This document shows, in pieces, positions 11,132-23,525 of a stretch of DNA of 64,000 bases. The DNA comes from Ophthalmolycus amberensis (taxonomy: Eukaryota > Chordata > Actinopteri > Perciformes > Zoarcidae). The DNA lies in contig JAFEUB010001017.1 of the NCBI GenBank assembly GCA_024529925.1, forward strand, positions 226,501 to 290,500, written 5' to 3'. The notes under the pieces were generated by a model, which worked only from the letters and a program-made list of their open reading frames with translations, was not told the DNA's origin and did no database searches. The first letter of the stretch is position 1. Every line of letters starts with the position of its first letter. The translations under genes were made by a program, and so were the position numbers.

Positions 11132-12184
11132 TAGGGTTGCACGGTGTATCGATACTAAAAAGGTACCGCGGTACCTGTACGTTAAAAACGATACGATTTT
11201 GCATATTTTTAGTATCGATACTTTATTAAAATAGCGCGCGATCAGAGCGCACTGGCTGCCCCGCTCCCTGTCATGATGCCTGCAGGCATGCAAGGGGGCG
11301 GGGCTGCCCAGCGCGCTCACAGCAACAGGCAGCGCGCGCACTCACAGTGAGTGATCACAGGGGAGACATGCAGGAGCTTTTACCGACTGTCCTCGGCTTC
11401 TTGGAAAACAAGATGCCAGAAGTATCATCTGGAAGTACTTTGGCTATATTGCAGACAGTGAAGGAAAGCCCACTGACCTACAGAGACCCGTCTGTGAAAC
11501 GTGTTTCAAAGCCACACAGACAAAGTGAGGCAACACGTCTAACACGGCAAAGCACCTTTCAGACAGACACCCCCAACTTTTTAAGAGTTCAAAGAACGAC
11601 GGGTAAGCAAATGTGATTATAAACATGAGCACCCCCAAGCTCACCCTATATACAGCTAACACGAGTAGCCTTAGCCTAGTTTGACAACAAGCCTATATGA
11701 TCATGAGGTCACAATGCACACAAACGGGCACTAAATGAAACACAATTGATGCAAAATGGCTCCATGCTGGTGGATCCTGAGGGTGGAGCTTGAGCTAATT
11801 ATTTTTATTTTTAGTTAAGGAAAAATAATTATTCCATGAATTAAGATAAAATATGAAGTGAAAATATCAGACTCACTATGCAAGTAAATGAAGCATTGTT
11901 TATCCCACCCACTCCCACAGACAGTCAGACAGATGCCAGCAGACTCAGCAGCAATCATGGCACCATGTAGTTTTCATTAATATCTTGCTGTAGGCTAATA
12001 CTAATATTAATGCCATTTAAGTGTTCAAAAAGCAGGGCAGGAACAAGCTGGTAAAAAAGGGAACCGTACAGATGTTTTATTTATTATAGTATAGATAAAT
12101 ATACCAGTATCGTAAGTATCGGTATCGTGATACTTATGGCAGGTATCGTATCGAAGTCATAATTTTGGTATCGTGACAACCCTA
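11132..12184 (+). mobile_element. non-autonomous hAT transposon, 1,053 bp, with perfect 8-bp target duplication
   Basis: Left end TAGGGTTGCACGGTGTATCG and right end (reverse complement) TAGGGTTGTCACGATACCAA form imperfect terminal inverted repeats starting TAGGGTTG. The flanking 8-bp direct repeat GTTGAGAC is perfect on both sides; 8-bp duplication is diagnostic of hAT elements. Both ends carry many GTATCGATAC-type sub-repeats. Internally it keeps a relic of the BED zinc-finger exon of the transposase and a GC-rich segment (11235-11345), but no catalytic region, so it would depend on an enzyme supplied elsewhere. The intact duplication indicates a moderately young insertion. Confidence 0.9.
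11424..11602 (+). pseudogene. relic of hAT transposase BED-type zinc finger
   Basis: The frame starting at 11424 reads IIWKYFGYIADSEGKPTDLQ, then RPVCETCFKA, a stop (TGA 11526-11528), then GNTSNTAKHLSDRHPQLFK. The W, the aromatic YFGY, the C-x2-C (CETC) and the H-x5-H style end (KHLSDRH) are the BED-finger pattern of hAT transposases, a DNA-binding domain at the protein's N-terminus. It is broken by the in-frame stop, lacks an in-frame start, and is followed by a donor-like GTAAGC at 11603. No downstream catalytic exon is present inside the element. Confidence 0.8.
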
Positions 12185-12192
12185 GTTGAGAC
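12185..12192. repeat. target-site duplication, right (GTTGAGAC)
   Basis: Perfect partner of 11124-11131. Confidence 0.9.
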
Positions 12193-12213
12193 CACAGCAT
12201 CAGGAGATATGAC

Positions 12214-12242
12214 CACACACACACACACACACACACACACCA
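12214..12242. repeat. (CA)14 microsatellite
   Basis: Perfect CA array 22 bp beyond the right target duplication of the hAT element. Confidence 0.93.
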
Positions 12243-14501
12243 GTGTCTCATCTAGAACCTAAAAACAAGATCAAACAAGCAAGTAAACATGAACGTCAAG
12301 TTCGTAAAGTCCTGCCTCACTCCGGTCTCAACATATTAGTCACAGGACACGCCTCTAAACCATATATTACTCATCATCAGAGACTCACTCATGAAGGTAG
12401 ATTTCAATCGACCATAAATGCAAATCTATGACCGACAAAATATTCAAGAACAAACTCAAACAGCCCCATGAACCCAACTACAGCTGTCAAACATCCTGAT
12501 CCATGAGCGAGGCATAATGTGCACAGCACCCTCAGCTGACCATATAAGAGGACAACATGTAGGCCTCCTGTTTCACATTAGGAAACACCGACATGTTTTA
12601 GAAAGTGCAGCAATACAAATTTTAGTACTACTTCCTGTCAAGGTTTGGTGCTGAAAAGACGGTAAAGGCGTGGTTCTATCTTGGCCATGACGTGTCACTT
12701 TAATTAGAAAAGGTTCCTTTGACTCTTTGATTATCTCTCAGGTTTTTGATAATCTGTGTTTCTCACTATCGTCCCACCTTTCCCTCTACTTTGCTGTAGC
12801 TGGACTGTTTTCTTTGGGGTTCTTTACCTCTTTAACACATTTACTCCCTGTCTATGCACTCTTGTCTCTCTCTCCATCCCCGTGTCATCCACCACCCTCT
12901 CACTATCGATGGACCTCATTGATCTGCACCGTTATGTCCAGCCAGACATTTCTCCCCTGGTGAATCTGAGCTCATCGTTGCATTCGGATCACATTAGACA
13001 TGTCCTGAACCAATGAATTCGGCGTCATTTTCCAGCGTCAGCAAACGCCGGATTTGAACCAACAGTAGCTGCATTTATACGAACAGCTGAGCAAAAGGTA
13101 TAAAGGTCAGTGCAAACACCGTGTCACAACGGGTTGGATACAAAACAGGCTGTTACATAATGAGCATTTGTATCACACTGAGGCTAATCTAAATAGCTGG
13201 TGAAATATAACAAAAGGAGCCAAATATGGAAGATTCTGCTCCACTGACTCATGCAGATGAGATGCAGCAGTCGAGTCCCGCTGCACGAAATCACAAAAGC
13301 TGTCAGGAGAGACCTATGCTATGTGCTCTTTACGGCACAAGCTGCTTTACGTTCCACTCCGGCTAAAATAGAAAACATGGCGTGACATCCTGCGGCAGGC
13401 CAAGGCTCTAGCGTCCTGCTAACTGCTGTACAAACTGGTTTAAAAGCTTATGGAAAGCAACACAGGTGCTAAATGCAGTGATTTAAATGAAGACACTGAT
13501 AAGTGACAAAAAAAAAGTGACACAGCAGAAGAGGGGAGGAGCCTAAACAGGAAGCACATGGAGCTAATGAGGGATCTTACAGGAAAGAGACAAATCAAAG
13601 CAGGAGCGGGGACACAGACGAGACGAGCAGTCAAACAGGAAACAGGAAGACCAACTGGACGGTTGTCAGCTGCAGTTTACCTGCTTCAAACCCGGGCGTC
13701 CGTCGTCGACGACGCCGCCGCCGACAGCAAAGCCAAAATCCAGCTGCTGTCAAGAAGTGGAAAGTCACCACCAGGATGGGCGTCATGACGCCGGGGTCCG
13801 TTAGAAAGTCCATCTCGTCTCAGTGACTGTGAGGCGTCAAAACTGTCAGGAAGCTAACAATAATGGTCGCACAAGTCCAAAAGGCTAACCAAAAAACTGA
13901 AGTTACTGCATCTCCACCGACTGCAGGCTCATGGGTAAAGTCCCAAAACTAGTCGAGTCCACGCAGGAGAGACTTTAACAAAAAGTTCCTAAAGTTCAGC
14001 CAACAGAATCACGAGGACTTTCACTTCTTCTGTTTGGACGCGACACCAAACCAAACCCGTCCTCTCTACAGCATCTCTCCACTTTCAGCACATAACCGTA
14101 AGCAGCTAACAACTTCTGAGTTCTCCTCTCCATTCAGATACCACCCACCCGCCCTCTCTCACTCTCGCTCCCCTCCCTCCCTCTCTCTCAATCTCGCTCG
14201 CTCACACTCCAACAGTGAATTCCATTCCCCTGAAACAAGCGACCAGACTGTAGCCGTTGCTGAGCGCACCGTTATAAACCGGAAAATACATGAAATGGGA
14301 CTAAACAGACGGAAATGTGTAATGTATGCGTGTGTGGTTGCCTCAAACTCTCTGAAGGAAACCACATGGGAGATACCCTCATGCTCTTCTTCCTGTGTGT
14401 TAGTGTCATTTGAGATATTTTCTATATGAGCGCAACATCACATTTTTTATGTATTTAGTTGCATGCATGTTGCATTTGTATGTGCGCAAACGCTGGCAGC
14501 A

Positions 14502-14524
14502 GTGTGTGTGTGTGTGTGTGTGTT
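14502..14524. repeat. (GT)11 microsatellite
   Basis: Perfect GT array. Confidence 0.93.
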
Positions 14525-14657
14525 TACCTCTGTTGCTATGTGTGAGCAATGCATCCTGGCTGTGATATTTATTCATCGCTATCTTTGAATGATGTCTGCT
14601 GACGGCGTGTTCAAAAGCTTCAGACAGAGAGGGGTCGATCAAACCAAGGTGATCATG

Positions 14658-14659
<2 letters not shown>

Positions 14660-14693
<34 letters not shown>
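14660..14693. repeat. (GT)17 microsatellite
   Basis: Perfect GT array, about 140 bp from the preceding one. Confidence 0.93.
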
Positions 14694-14695
<2 letters not shown>

Positions 14696-15160
14696 GTCCC
14701 GGCGTGATTCAGAATGGTGATGCATGATTCAGGCTGCAGACTGGAAGGCCGGGGGTCCTCCAGTTGCTCTCACCTCGCAGAGAATTGCGCGTCTGTGTGG
14801 TGGAGTTATTAACTGGACGTTTCGGTCCTAGCAACCTCCAGTCACAACAACACAACCACCATCGCTATGACGACGTGTCGCTGCTGTTAGGAGGGGAACC
14901 TCATGTTCGACCCTAAAACATTCATCTAAAAGAGAGTTTTTCATTATTTAAATGCGATGATCTGATAAGAGTCATTATTGTGGTCACATGAGAGGCAGAT
15001 GTATGAGAGGAAAGTAATGACTTTCTTTCCTCTTGGTCATTTCCTGATCAGCACAATTATCAGATAACATGAGGTAATGGAGACGTGATCCTGATGCCAG
15101 CTGTTAATCCGGTGCTTTCCAGCGCTGAGGCTCAGTTAGTGACTTCCCATTTAAGACAGA

Positions 15161-15325
15161 ACTACATTACCCAGAGTCCTTTCTGTTGCAAAAAAAATGA
15201 CCCGATAAAGCTTGGCCCCTAAATCTAAATGTAATGAAGTTACAAAGTTTCTAAAGGGAGCATTCTACAGTGGTGAAGTGTTTCTTGAAGGAATCAGAAA
15301 GCTGAACTACATTAACCAGAGTCCT
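15161..15325 (+). repeat. pair of 20-bp direct repeats ACTACATTAMCCAGAGTCCT
   Basis: 15161-15180 and 15306-15325 differ at one base. The motif is close to the ZNF143/STAF consensus (ACTACAATTCCCAGAATGC-like). It could be a regulatory pair or the ends of a small dispersed repeat; there is no direct support for function. Confidence 0.5.
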
Positions 15326-15489
15326 TGCAGCCGCACGTCTCTTGTGGTAGAGTGTGAAGCAGCCACTGTGGGGCAGGAGAGACCAACATGTGTGTGTGTT
15401 GGTCTGCACCACGTAACACTCAAACCGCTGACGGCACGACCAGCGTCACATTCAGCACCCGAAAACCACCAGTCTCTGACAGCGGAGAC

Positions 15490-16226
15490 ATCTTTCTGTT
15501 GATGAATACCATAATTTATTGGTTTACTTTAACGTTCTTTTAAACTGTGGTTTTACCACATTCCTCAGAAAAAAAAGCAAGATCTACTTTATTTCAGCCA
15601 ACTGTATTTCATTTATAACTCATTTCACATCATGATAAAGTATTTGTACTCACAGAACTCTTTACATCACCTCAACATGCTATATACTGCCATCAACTCA
15701 CACAAGTTCTCTGATTTTAAGACCTAATCCCAACCCTTCAAAAACACCAATACTTCAGGTGTACAAAGGACGTTTCATCGGTATATATTTCTTGCTCGCG
15801 CGTTCACAGACCCATCACATGGTGCTCTGTGCGTGTCAGCTCTCAGGGTCAAGAGGTCAGGGGTCTGATCACACGCGCCCTCGCTGCAGAAAACGCTTCG
15901 TCCGGAAACTTCATCCACGAGCATACACGGATGTAACCGGGTGTAACAAAGGCCTCGGGGATGATGTCACACTACGGCATGAGCTCCACGCCGGAGGAGA
16001 AGAAAGATGGAGGGAGGAGATAATAAAGATGGCTGTTGTAGGACGCGGCTGCTTTCATTGGGAAGTGGCCCTTTTCATTCAGATGTGACAGGATATTAAA
16101 TCATTTTGCAAAAGTCTCTTCTGTTTGCTTGTATGTTTCTCTCTGGTAACGCCGCAATGTGTCACGTCTCCCTCCCTCCAGCTCAATTCTCCCAGTCAGC
16201 ATCCTTTACATAGACAAGGTCACCCT
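15490..16226. other. intronic stretch without recognised gene
   Basis: Unique-looking sequence with one 109-codon open frame (15759-16088) that has no recognisable domain. I see no gene here. Confidence 0.5.
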
Positions 16227-16379
<153 letters not shown>

Positions 16380-16661
16380 TGCTGCCCTGTGCCTTCACAT
16401 GACATGACTGTAACACACACAGAGAGAGATGAGAGCCATGAACTGGACCAGCGAATGGAAATATACACCGCAGGACGAGCTGCAGAGCCTTTTGTTGTAT
16501 CATTTGTCTTTTCTCATACCAGTGAAACAGGTCTACTGTCAGGACATGAGTCTACATGTGTGAGAGGTAAAGTTCATGGAGGCACACAACCTTTAAAGAC
16601 CTTTAAAGACGAGGGCATCAAATCTCGACACATTTTCGGGACAGACTCGAGTGGCTTAAAG

Positions 16662-16790
16662 CTGGGGTTGGTAATCTTTGGAAACGAGCGAGAGAAAGCG
16701 AGATTTAAAGAATTATCCAACCAAAAAAAAAACCACAAGTGGCTAGCAGCACTAGCTCCTAAAGTTGCTAAATCCAGAGAGAAATTCGTC
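16662..16790. repeat. fragment of a dispersed teleost repeat (AAAGCTGGGGTTGGTAATCT)
   Basis: The opening phrase, followed by GGCTAGCAGCACTAGCTCC about 80 bp later, resembles a common fish dispersed repeat. A related phrase (GGCGGCTAGCAGCTAATGGT) occurs near 24652. Class unknown to me. Confidence 0.4.
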
Positions 16791-16799
16791 AAGTCAACA

Positions 16800-19720
16800 A
16801 CACTTCAGGCCTCCCACCAAAGACACTTCACCAAAATGATCATTATGAACGTAAAGGCAAAGGTTCTTCTCCGGCTGCTTTGTGTCGAGACACCGTTATG
16901 TTCCAACATGAGCGGTGAGGCAGCAGGCCTGCTTTGTAAGGAATGAGGAAGCAGGAAAAACAACATGTGATGAAGGACAGAGGGAGGATGAGAGGAAGGA
17001 CACATCAGTGATAAATCCTCTAACCTTGGACTTTCATGTTCACGTAGCGTCTTTGTGAATCAAACTGCTGTTCTGAGACTCGGTCCCCACACGCGTGGGG
17101 ACCGCGTCACAACGTTCTCAACGGTTTCTCAACGGTTTCACGGTTTCACACATGCGGAGTGACCGTGACACATCAGTGCTGCCGGCCTCCCACACCGTTT
17201 CCCCCGGCAGCCGCGTGACCTCGGACCTCTCCAGAAACTCTTCCTGTTTGGAACACGAGTCCTCCAGACCTGACCTGCCCATTCTGGGGCTGAAGCATCC
17301 AGACTGAAGCACATGGGAGGATTCAGACGTACAGGGAACAGGGAGGGTGTAGATGAGAGGAAGCTAAATCACTGGGATCCTGAACCAGAGAGCGCGATGC
17401 AGCAGTTCTTCTGTTTGCAGCGCAGTGATACATATTTGATGTTTATCTGCAGGGAAAGTTGGAGGATACTTTGAAATGCATCCAAACTTTGAGACGCACA
17501 CTCCCCTGCAGTACCAAACTCTGCAGATAGGGGGCAGACCGGGTCCAGTCACAGAGGAGCACTTTCAGCTTGCCTCCATTAGTTGCAGAATTGATAATTA
17601 AACATCTTATTCAGCTAAAAACTCCCCAAAGAAGGGTTGGTCTCACACTTGGATCCAGGTCCAGTACTCTGTTACTTATTCCTGATGTTCAAACTCTTCA
17701 ATCTGTTAACTTGGGTTCAGTGGATTTACTGGTAATATAAGTAACCAGAATTATTTTTTAAAGTAATTATGAAACCCAAACGGTTTAGTGTTCGGTACAA
17801 GATGAGCTCATCAGTAAAAATGTACACACAGACGCAGTTTGGCTCCATCCAGATGAGCGCTGGGTCAAACCTCAGACTGTTCGTTGTTCAGGATGAATGA
17901 CCGCACAGCGAGGCGCTGGACGTCACAGCAGCAATGATGTCGTTTTATCATTCTGAAGAGTTATCAGGTTATAGAAAGATTGATTTCATTGCTATCCAGT
18001 AATAGTTACGCATATATATTTGAAGAGGCAGGTGGATGAGAACACTGAAGGTTTGGGAGCCAATGTTAAGTTGTTTCGTTCAGTCTGTTTATTGGGAGTT
18101 TTAGTATTTGTAACATTTCCAGAGCTTATTGGAGATTCAACATTGCAACACTTTCACTTTGTAGATGTTCAACAGATTTTCTATAAAGTAAATGTGACGA
18201 TTCATGAACAACACTCAACTCAATTGTTCTGAGAATGTGCAGCTATGTTGATGAACTGTCACATCTACTCAATAGATAATCTGTCAAACACGAACAGACA
18301 AAGTGAAACTAACAAGCTCTTCAAACGCTACAAATACTAGAAATGATTTGATTTGAACTGTCCACATTCAGTGTCCTCTGTTACCGGCTGCTGACAGATA
18401 AGTGAGTTGTGTTGTGACGGGAGAACTAAGCGGATCGCTGGTCCCGTTCCAAAGAGCAGACAGGAGTCCTCCGGCAGAGACAGACAGCGATACCATTAAG
18501 AGATTAGGGGGGAGGGGGGGACGGAGGGAACAGGAGGAGCGTGGATCCCCAACAAACTAACAAGGACGGATTAACAGGAGAGGGGGGGGGGCTTAGAGAA
18601 TGACTGAGGAGATGAGAGTACAAGTGATCAAAAGTGGGAAGTTGACCCATGTGGAGACAGACGTGAGGTCAAAGACGCAGTCACATTTACGTTCCTTCTC
18701 AGCCTGTAAACGGTGATGTAATGACAAAGCTGTTTTCCAGCTAGTGTTTCAGCAGAGGGGTGAAACGCAGAGAAAACTCTTCAGGAAAGTACATTTAAAG
18801 TTTGGGAACCAAACTGGGTCACGAGGCGCTGCTGCTGCTGCTACTGCTGCTACTGGGGACCAGAAAATGTCGAGAGCCAACGCTGGTTCTGGAGGCCTGA
18901 ATTCCTGTATCGCTACGTGAAATGACCTGACAAAGCGCACACACACACACACGCACGAGGAGACAGAAACGCACACATCCACACGAAGTGGGCGGCAAAG
19001 CTTTTGTTTTCAGGACACTAAGCCCAATTACCGAGTCCTAATGAGCAGAGAAGAACAAAGACTCGGTTTACATCTACGCTCTGTTCCCTCTCGGGGACAC
19101 TGACGCACCAAAAATAGATTTTTTTTACAATATAACGTCTGACATCACCAAGATGTCTGCCTTATAATATAAGCAAAAAGGGCCCAAACATAGCTGTAAC
19201 TACTCACAACTGCTTTAACATGAAGACAAAAGACAGAATTAGAGCGACGTGTCTATGAACTAGAATAAGGAATATTGTTCTGACTGAAGATAAAATGATT
19301 GCCGACATGACTTATTTTCTTTTCCCACAGTATTATAAACCGCTGTGCAGTGTGTTGGCAATAAGCCTGGACCTGGACAGGATCTACTGTATTCTTCAAA
19401 CTGGTCCTCCTGGGTCACAGTTTATCTCACCTGCACCAGAAGCAGAACCTAACCGCTGACTCAGCCTCTAGAGCTCTTCATAATCAGGGCTTTCTTTGGT
19501 CTGAACTCCCACTCGTCTATTTCTATGAAGCTATTCTTAATGCTCGTCATCGGTGTCACAGGGTTGGATTTTTGGTGAAATAATGCCGGTTCACCAGAAA
19601 CTCAAGACTCAAGCTGGGCCTCCGGCAGCGACCAGTCCACTACGGACCGACCCAGATCCGGCTTCCCTGCCGACTTCGACCTGCAGTCTGAAGCTCCAGA
19701 AGGAAGAGGAGAGCTCCACT
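16800..19720. other. intronic stretch without recognised gene
   Basis: Includes G runs near 18508-18520 and 18581-18590, a CTG/CTA run at 18829-18853 and a short CA run at about 18938-18952. No coding exon seen. Confidence 0.55.
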
Positions 19721-19726
19721 CCCAGC

Positions 19727-19890
19727 AGCAGCGTCTCCTCCAGGAGTAGAGCTTCTCACTACTAGGGAAGGAAGGTACAGGAGAACCAGAACCAGGACTG
19801 AGCGGGGCAGACGGTCAGACCCTGCTGCAGTCAAATTAGAGGTTTTCTGTAGGGACTCTGGTGCCACGAAAAACATTGTCGGGGCAAATT
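19727..19890 (+). repeat. dispersed repeat, copy 2 (see 10697)
   Basis: Shares AGCAGYGTCTCCTCCAGGAG-like start, GAGAACCAGAACCAGGACTG, and CAGACGGTCAGACCCTG with the copy at 10697-10880, same orientation, but lacks about 80 bp present there and has only one CCT unit block. Diverged, so not a recent duplication. Confidence 0.6.
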
Positions 19891-21239
19891 TCTCATATGA
19901 TGGATGATGGGAGTTTGGTTTGTACGCAGAAAAAACACTCGAAGCAGGAAACCACCGTGACCTCTGTGACCCGTGCATCAGGCTCAGGAGCAGCGTGAAA
20001 ACAGTGACGTTGACCCCTGGAACTTTAACTGCCCGGTTCAGAGCGCTCCTCAGGGTAAAGGGCAAGGATTACGTGTGTGTGAGTGTGTGTGTATTTGAGG
20101 ACACACTTTTAAAGTCATCACCATGAAATCGCTGCTTAAATTAGGTCTTGTACGTGTACAAACACACACACACACACACAGAAATGCTTCCCTGGTACAA
20201 CAGAGAAACTAGGAGGGGTGAAGAGGAGAGAAAGAGGAAGAAGAGTGTACGAGCTGAATGGCACAGAGAAGTGCTGCATGGATGGATGGTGGGAAAGGAG
20301 GGAGGCGACAAAGTTGGAACGAGGGAAGGAGAATAGAACGATTTATGACCCCATGAGAAAAAGAGAGGCTTAGTCCAAACTCTTTGGGTTTTTAGGGCCT
20401 TAGTTAATCACAGGTTGATGAGGCAAGAGAGGGAAGGAGAAGAGAGGATGAACAAGTGAGAGGAATGCAAATGGTGTTTGAATTTAGATGGATTGACACG
20501 CAACTGGATAACAGCAAAGGAAAAAAGTGAGGGGGGAAGGACTCTTTATCGCCGTGTGAACTGGATAAAGAAGGTGAGTTAAGGACTGATAACATATCAA
20601 AGGAACAAACTCATGAGATACGACAGACTGACTTGACAGGCGAAAGGGAAAGAAAAAGGAATAATAACCATCACAGTGAGGCAGCAGGGAGTGACGAGGG
20701 AAACAGAAGTGACCTCCTAACCCTGAATCTTTCCACTGTGACTCGGTTCTGTCGGATCAATTCCAGGAGTTAGAACTCTTCTTCCTTTCTGGTTTGCTAA
20801 TAGCAGGTTTGCTTTCTAGCTGGATGAAACAGACGAGTACCGCAAATTTGCTTCAGGATTATATATAAATGAATTAATTAGTCAAATGAATAAATTAAAA
20901 AACCTGAATCTGTGAGTCACAATCAACACTAATGCTGTGTTCACACTGTGAGCGACACAGCTAAAGGCTACATGAAGCTACAGATTGACGACAGACACTG
21001 GTCGCTACGAATTAAATTTAAGCAAGTCAACTTTTTTTTGGCGCTCCAATGACGCTCAAAGTGTCAACCTATCATATAATTTAGTTTCACCTTGTGCTGT
21101 TTATACCGTTAGCCAGTTCCCACATCTATTTAGCGACGCACAAACACTAACTGCGAACTCGGCGACAATGAGGCTAGCCACAGTTAGCCGTTTTGTAGCT
21201 TTTTTTGCTTGCAGGGGGAACATATCCATGCTACAGTAG
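19891..21239. other. intronic stretch without recognised gene
   Basis: Contains a short CA array at 20160-20180 and purine-rich DNA at 20210-20340 and 20425-20540. No exon is supported. Confidence 0.55.
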
Positions 21240-21540
21240 TGTCAACATGCTGACATGCTCACAATGATAAGCAAATTGATATTAGGCAATGTTAACTGTG
21301 TTCACCGTCTTAATTTAGCCCGGTAGCATGCTAACAGTAGCATTCGTTTTCACTTTTATTGGGGCTATAACTCAAAATATTGGGCAAATTGGGCAAAAAT
21401 CTGCAGATGGTGCTAGATGAAAAATCTGGGGATCACCAGATTCAGCCATCTTCATCCTCTGGGGACCATGAATGTCTGCAGAAGTCTGGATCAAAACGGT
21501 GGACAGATCAACTGACCAGCATTGCCATCTTTAGAGCGAA
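21240..21540 (+). repeat. fragment of a common teleost dispersed repeat (CATGCTAACATGCTCACAAT type)
   Basis: Phrases CATGCTGACATGCTCACAAT, GTAGCATGCTAACAGTAGCA, GATGGTGCTAGATGAAAAAT, GGGGATCACCAGATTCAGCC and CATCCTCTGGGGACCATGAA are, from memory, consecutive parts of a repeat found in very many fish introns. It continues to GGTGGACAGATCAACTGACC. Diverged, so an old copy. Confidence 0.7.
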
Positions 21541-22333
21541 GCAGCTTGATTGTCTCAAACTCCATGACTTCCCCTGCCTGGAGTGCTCTCATGGGGACGT
21601 CCAACCTCAAACCCCGTTAGCGCCTCGCTTTGCTACACATGTACCGGGCAGAGGATGAATGAGAGGCGGTAAACGGGGGTTAAGAGGAGGTGTGTTCGTG
21701 AGAACGACAGAGACATATATAGGGCCGTGAGAGAGACGAAGATGAAGAAGAAGAAAAACACTTAGACGGTGAGGTCAGCGGATGGGAAAAGATGAGGCCG
21801 AGGGGTGAAAGACAAAAAAAAAAGCGAGGGCGTGAAAGAGCCAGGGGCGAAGAATGTGAAGAGTGTACACAAATACGGGGGACCCCGACACATAACCACG
21901 GTAACCGGGCCCTTCATTTTAACCCCGGCTGTTTCCGTTACCATGGACACCTCTCAATTAGGGCCCTCCTCCGCACACCATCCCGCCGTCTGGCCCTTTC
22001 ATTGGGGGCACTTGACCCCGGCTCCTGAAGAAGCTGTTATTATCAGGCTGTCCTGACGTCAACATTGACATTCAGTGTGGTAAAGGCCTCAGCGACAGAG
22101 GCCTCTGTATATTCATCAGTTATTCATCGAGCAAAGGACGCAAATATTCACTGATTTCTTCTCAAACGTGAGGATTTGCCACATTTCTCTGTTTAAATAT
22201 TTTTACACTGAAGACATTTTGGTTTTGGACGATTTCAAAGGTGTCTCCTTGGGGAATTGCAATGTTTGCCACCGTCTTCTAGCATCTAATAGATTCAATA
22301 ATAATAAAATCATTGCTGCAGCCCTTGTATGCT

Positions 22334-22355
22334 CCCCCCCCCCCCCCCCAAAAAA
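22334..22355. repeat. C16 then A6 homopolymers
   Basis: Adjacent C16 (22334-22349) and A6 runs; the length is probably uncertain in any assembly. Confidence 0.9.
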
Positions 22356-22590
22356 ACAGTGGAGGTCAAAATCTGTTTTACCTCCCAATAAATACTGTTT
22401 GTATCAGCAGGTCTGCCTTTGATTCTGTGTGATGTCTTAATGGGTTTGCTGGTAAAACTGTCCTGAGAACAGCTTGTTAAATGTATCAAGTAGCCTGGAT
22501 GAACTCTAAAAATGACTCCCTCTCACTTAGGGAGGACTTTCACTTCTGTTATACGAGTCCAGAGGCTCATGGGGATTTATGTTTATTTGG

Positions 22591-22815
22591 TATTCAGGAT
22601 TTGTCAACTTAAGAGTTGTTGAACAGAGCGTGTTGGCTTTGAACCGCCGTCTTCGTCTGCTTGGGATTTGACAGTTTGGTTTTCATATCAAGTTTTGCAT
22701 ACATGTCGCATTTCTAGAAACTGTTTTCATACAACCCAGAATGCAGCAGCGAGAAAACAAACAATGCCGGTTTTCTCAATCTCTCTCTCTCTGTGTGTGT
22801 GTGTGTGTGTGTGTG
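22591..22815 (+). repeat. inverted dispersed repeat, copy A (partner 37561-37782, opposite strand)
   Basis: From TATTCAGGATTTGTCAACTT through CAGAATGCAGCAGCGAGAAA to a (CT)n(GT)n tail, it matches the reverse complement of 37782-37561 with only about four substitutions in roughly 195 bp (by-eye comparison), apart from tail length. Both copies end in the GT/CA array on the same relative side, so the array seems to be part of the element. Confidence 0.85.
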
Positions 22816-22961
22816 TCTCAGTGACTAAAAGGCAGAGGGGAAGCCAAAGACCACCAGGAAACAAGAGGCGAGGGGTGGAGTGCTCGTTCATCAGAGACAG
22901 GCTGAAGCTTCTCTTTCTCTCACTAAAAGGCCTTTTCATCATGTTCACACTCTGTAATCTC

Positions 22962-22978
22962 ACACACACACACACACA
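22962..22978. repeat. (CA)8 microsatellite
   Basis: Short CA array. Confidence 0.85.
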
Positions 22979-23417
22979 CGATGGCGGTGGTTGGCGGCGG
23001 CAGGGGTCGTGAATCGTGCCCCGACGGGCACAAACAACTTGGAGAGTGATCAACGGCGGCGCTCCGGTTCATCCCAGAGTCAGGTGTGTCGCGACTCGGA
23101 CCTGTTACATAAAGGGACAGTAATCCTTTTTTAACGAGCTCATAGGGAGATGAGTTCAAGACCGGCATTCGAGCGTTTTGTGGGAAAAAGTGGTGTGTTT
23201 TTGGTAGATGAAGGGTGAGCGTTAACGAGACGGCTGGACGAGGGAGGAGAGCAGAGTGAAGGTGAGAGGAGGTGGAGTGAAAGAATGGAGAGATGGTGTT
23301 GGTGTGAGGAAAGCTTCAGCTCTCACAGAAAGGAGAGATTAATGAAAAAGGTCCTGATAACTGGTTATGATAACACCGTATGACACTGGATCTGTCAGAC
23401 AGGGTCAAATCAAGCCC

Positions 23418-23525
23418 ACTACAGGTGCAATGATTATTCAATTAATTGATCAGTCAATTGACAGAAAAGGTCAAATAATTGTTAAAGTAATTTCTAGTAA
23501 AAATGGAACATATTTACAGTTTCTG
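23418..23525. repeat. fragment of the AT-rich dispersed repeat (GATTAATC type)
   Basis: GGTGCAATGATTATTCAATT, AATTGATCAGTCAATTGACA and GAAAAGGTCAAATAATTGTT follow the order of a common fish repeat that begins with a GGCTGCAACTAACGATTA end. Confidence 0.55.

Larger units (their letters stand above)
12243..15150. other. intronic stretch without recognised gene
   Basis: Ordinary intron sequence. It includes pyrimidine-rich DNA (12760-12900, 14150-14215), a short CG-rich trinucleotide run near 13700-13720, and two GT arrays listed separately. No coding exon is supported. Confidence 0.6.
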
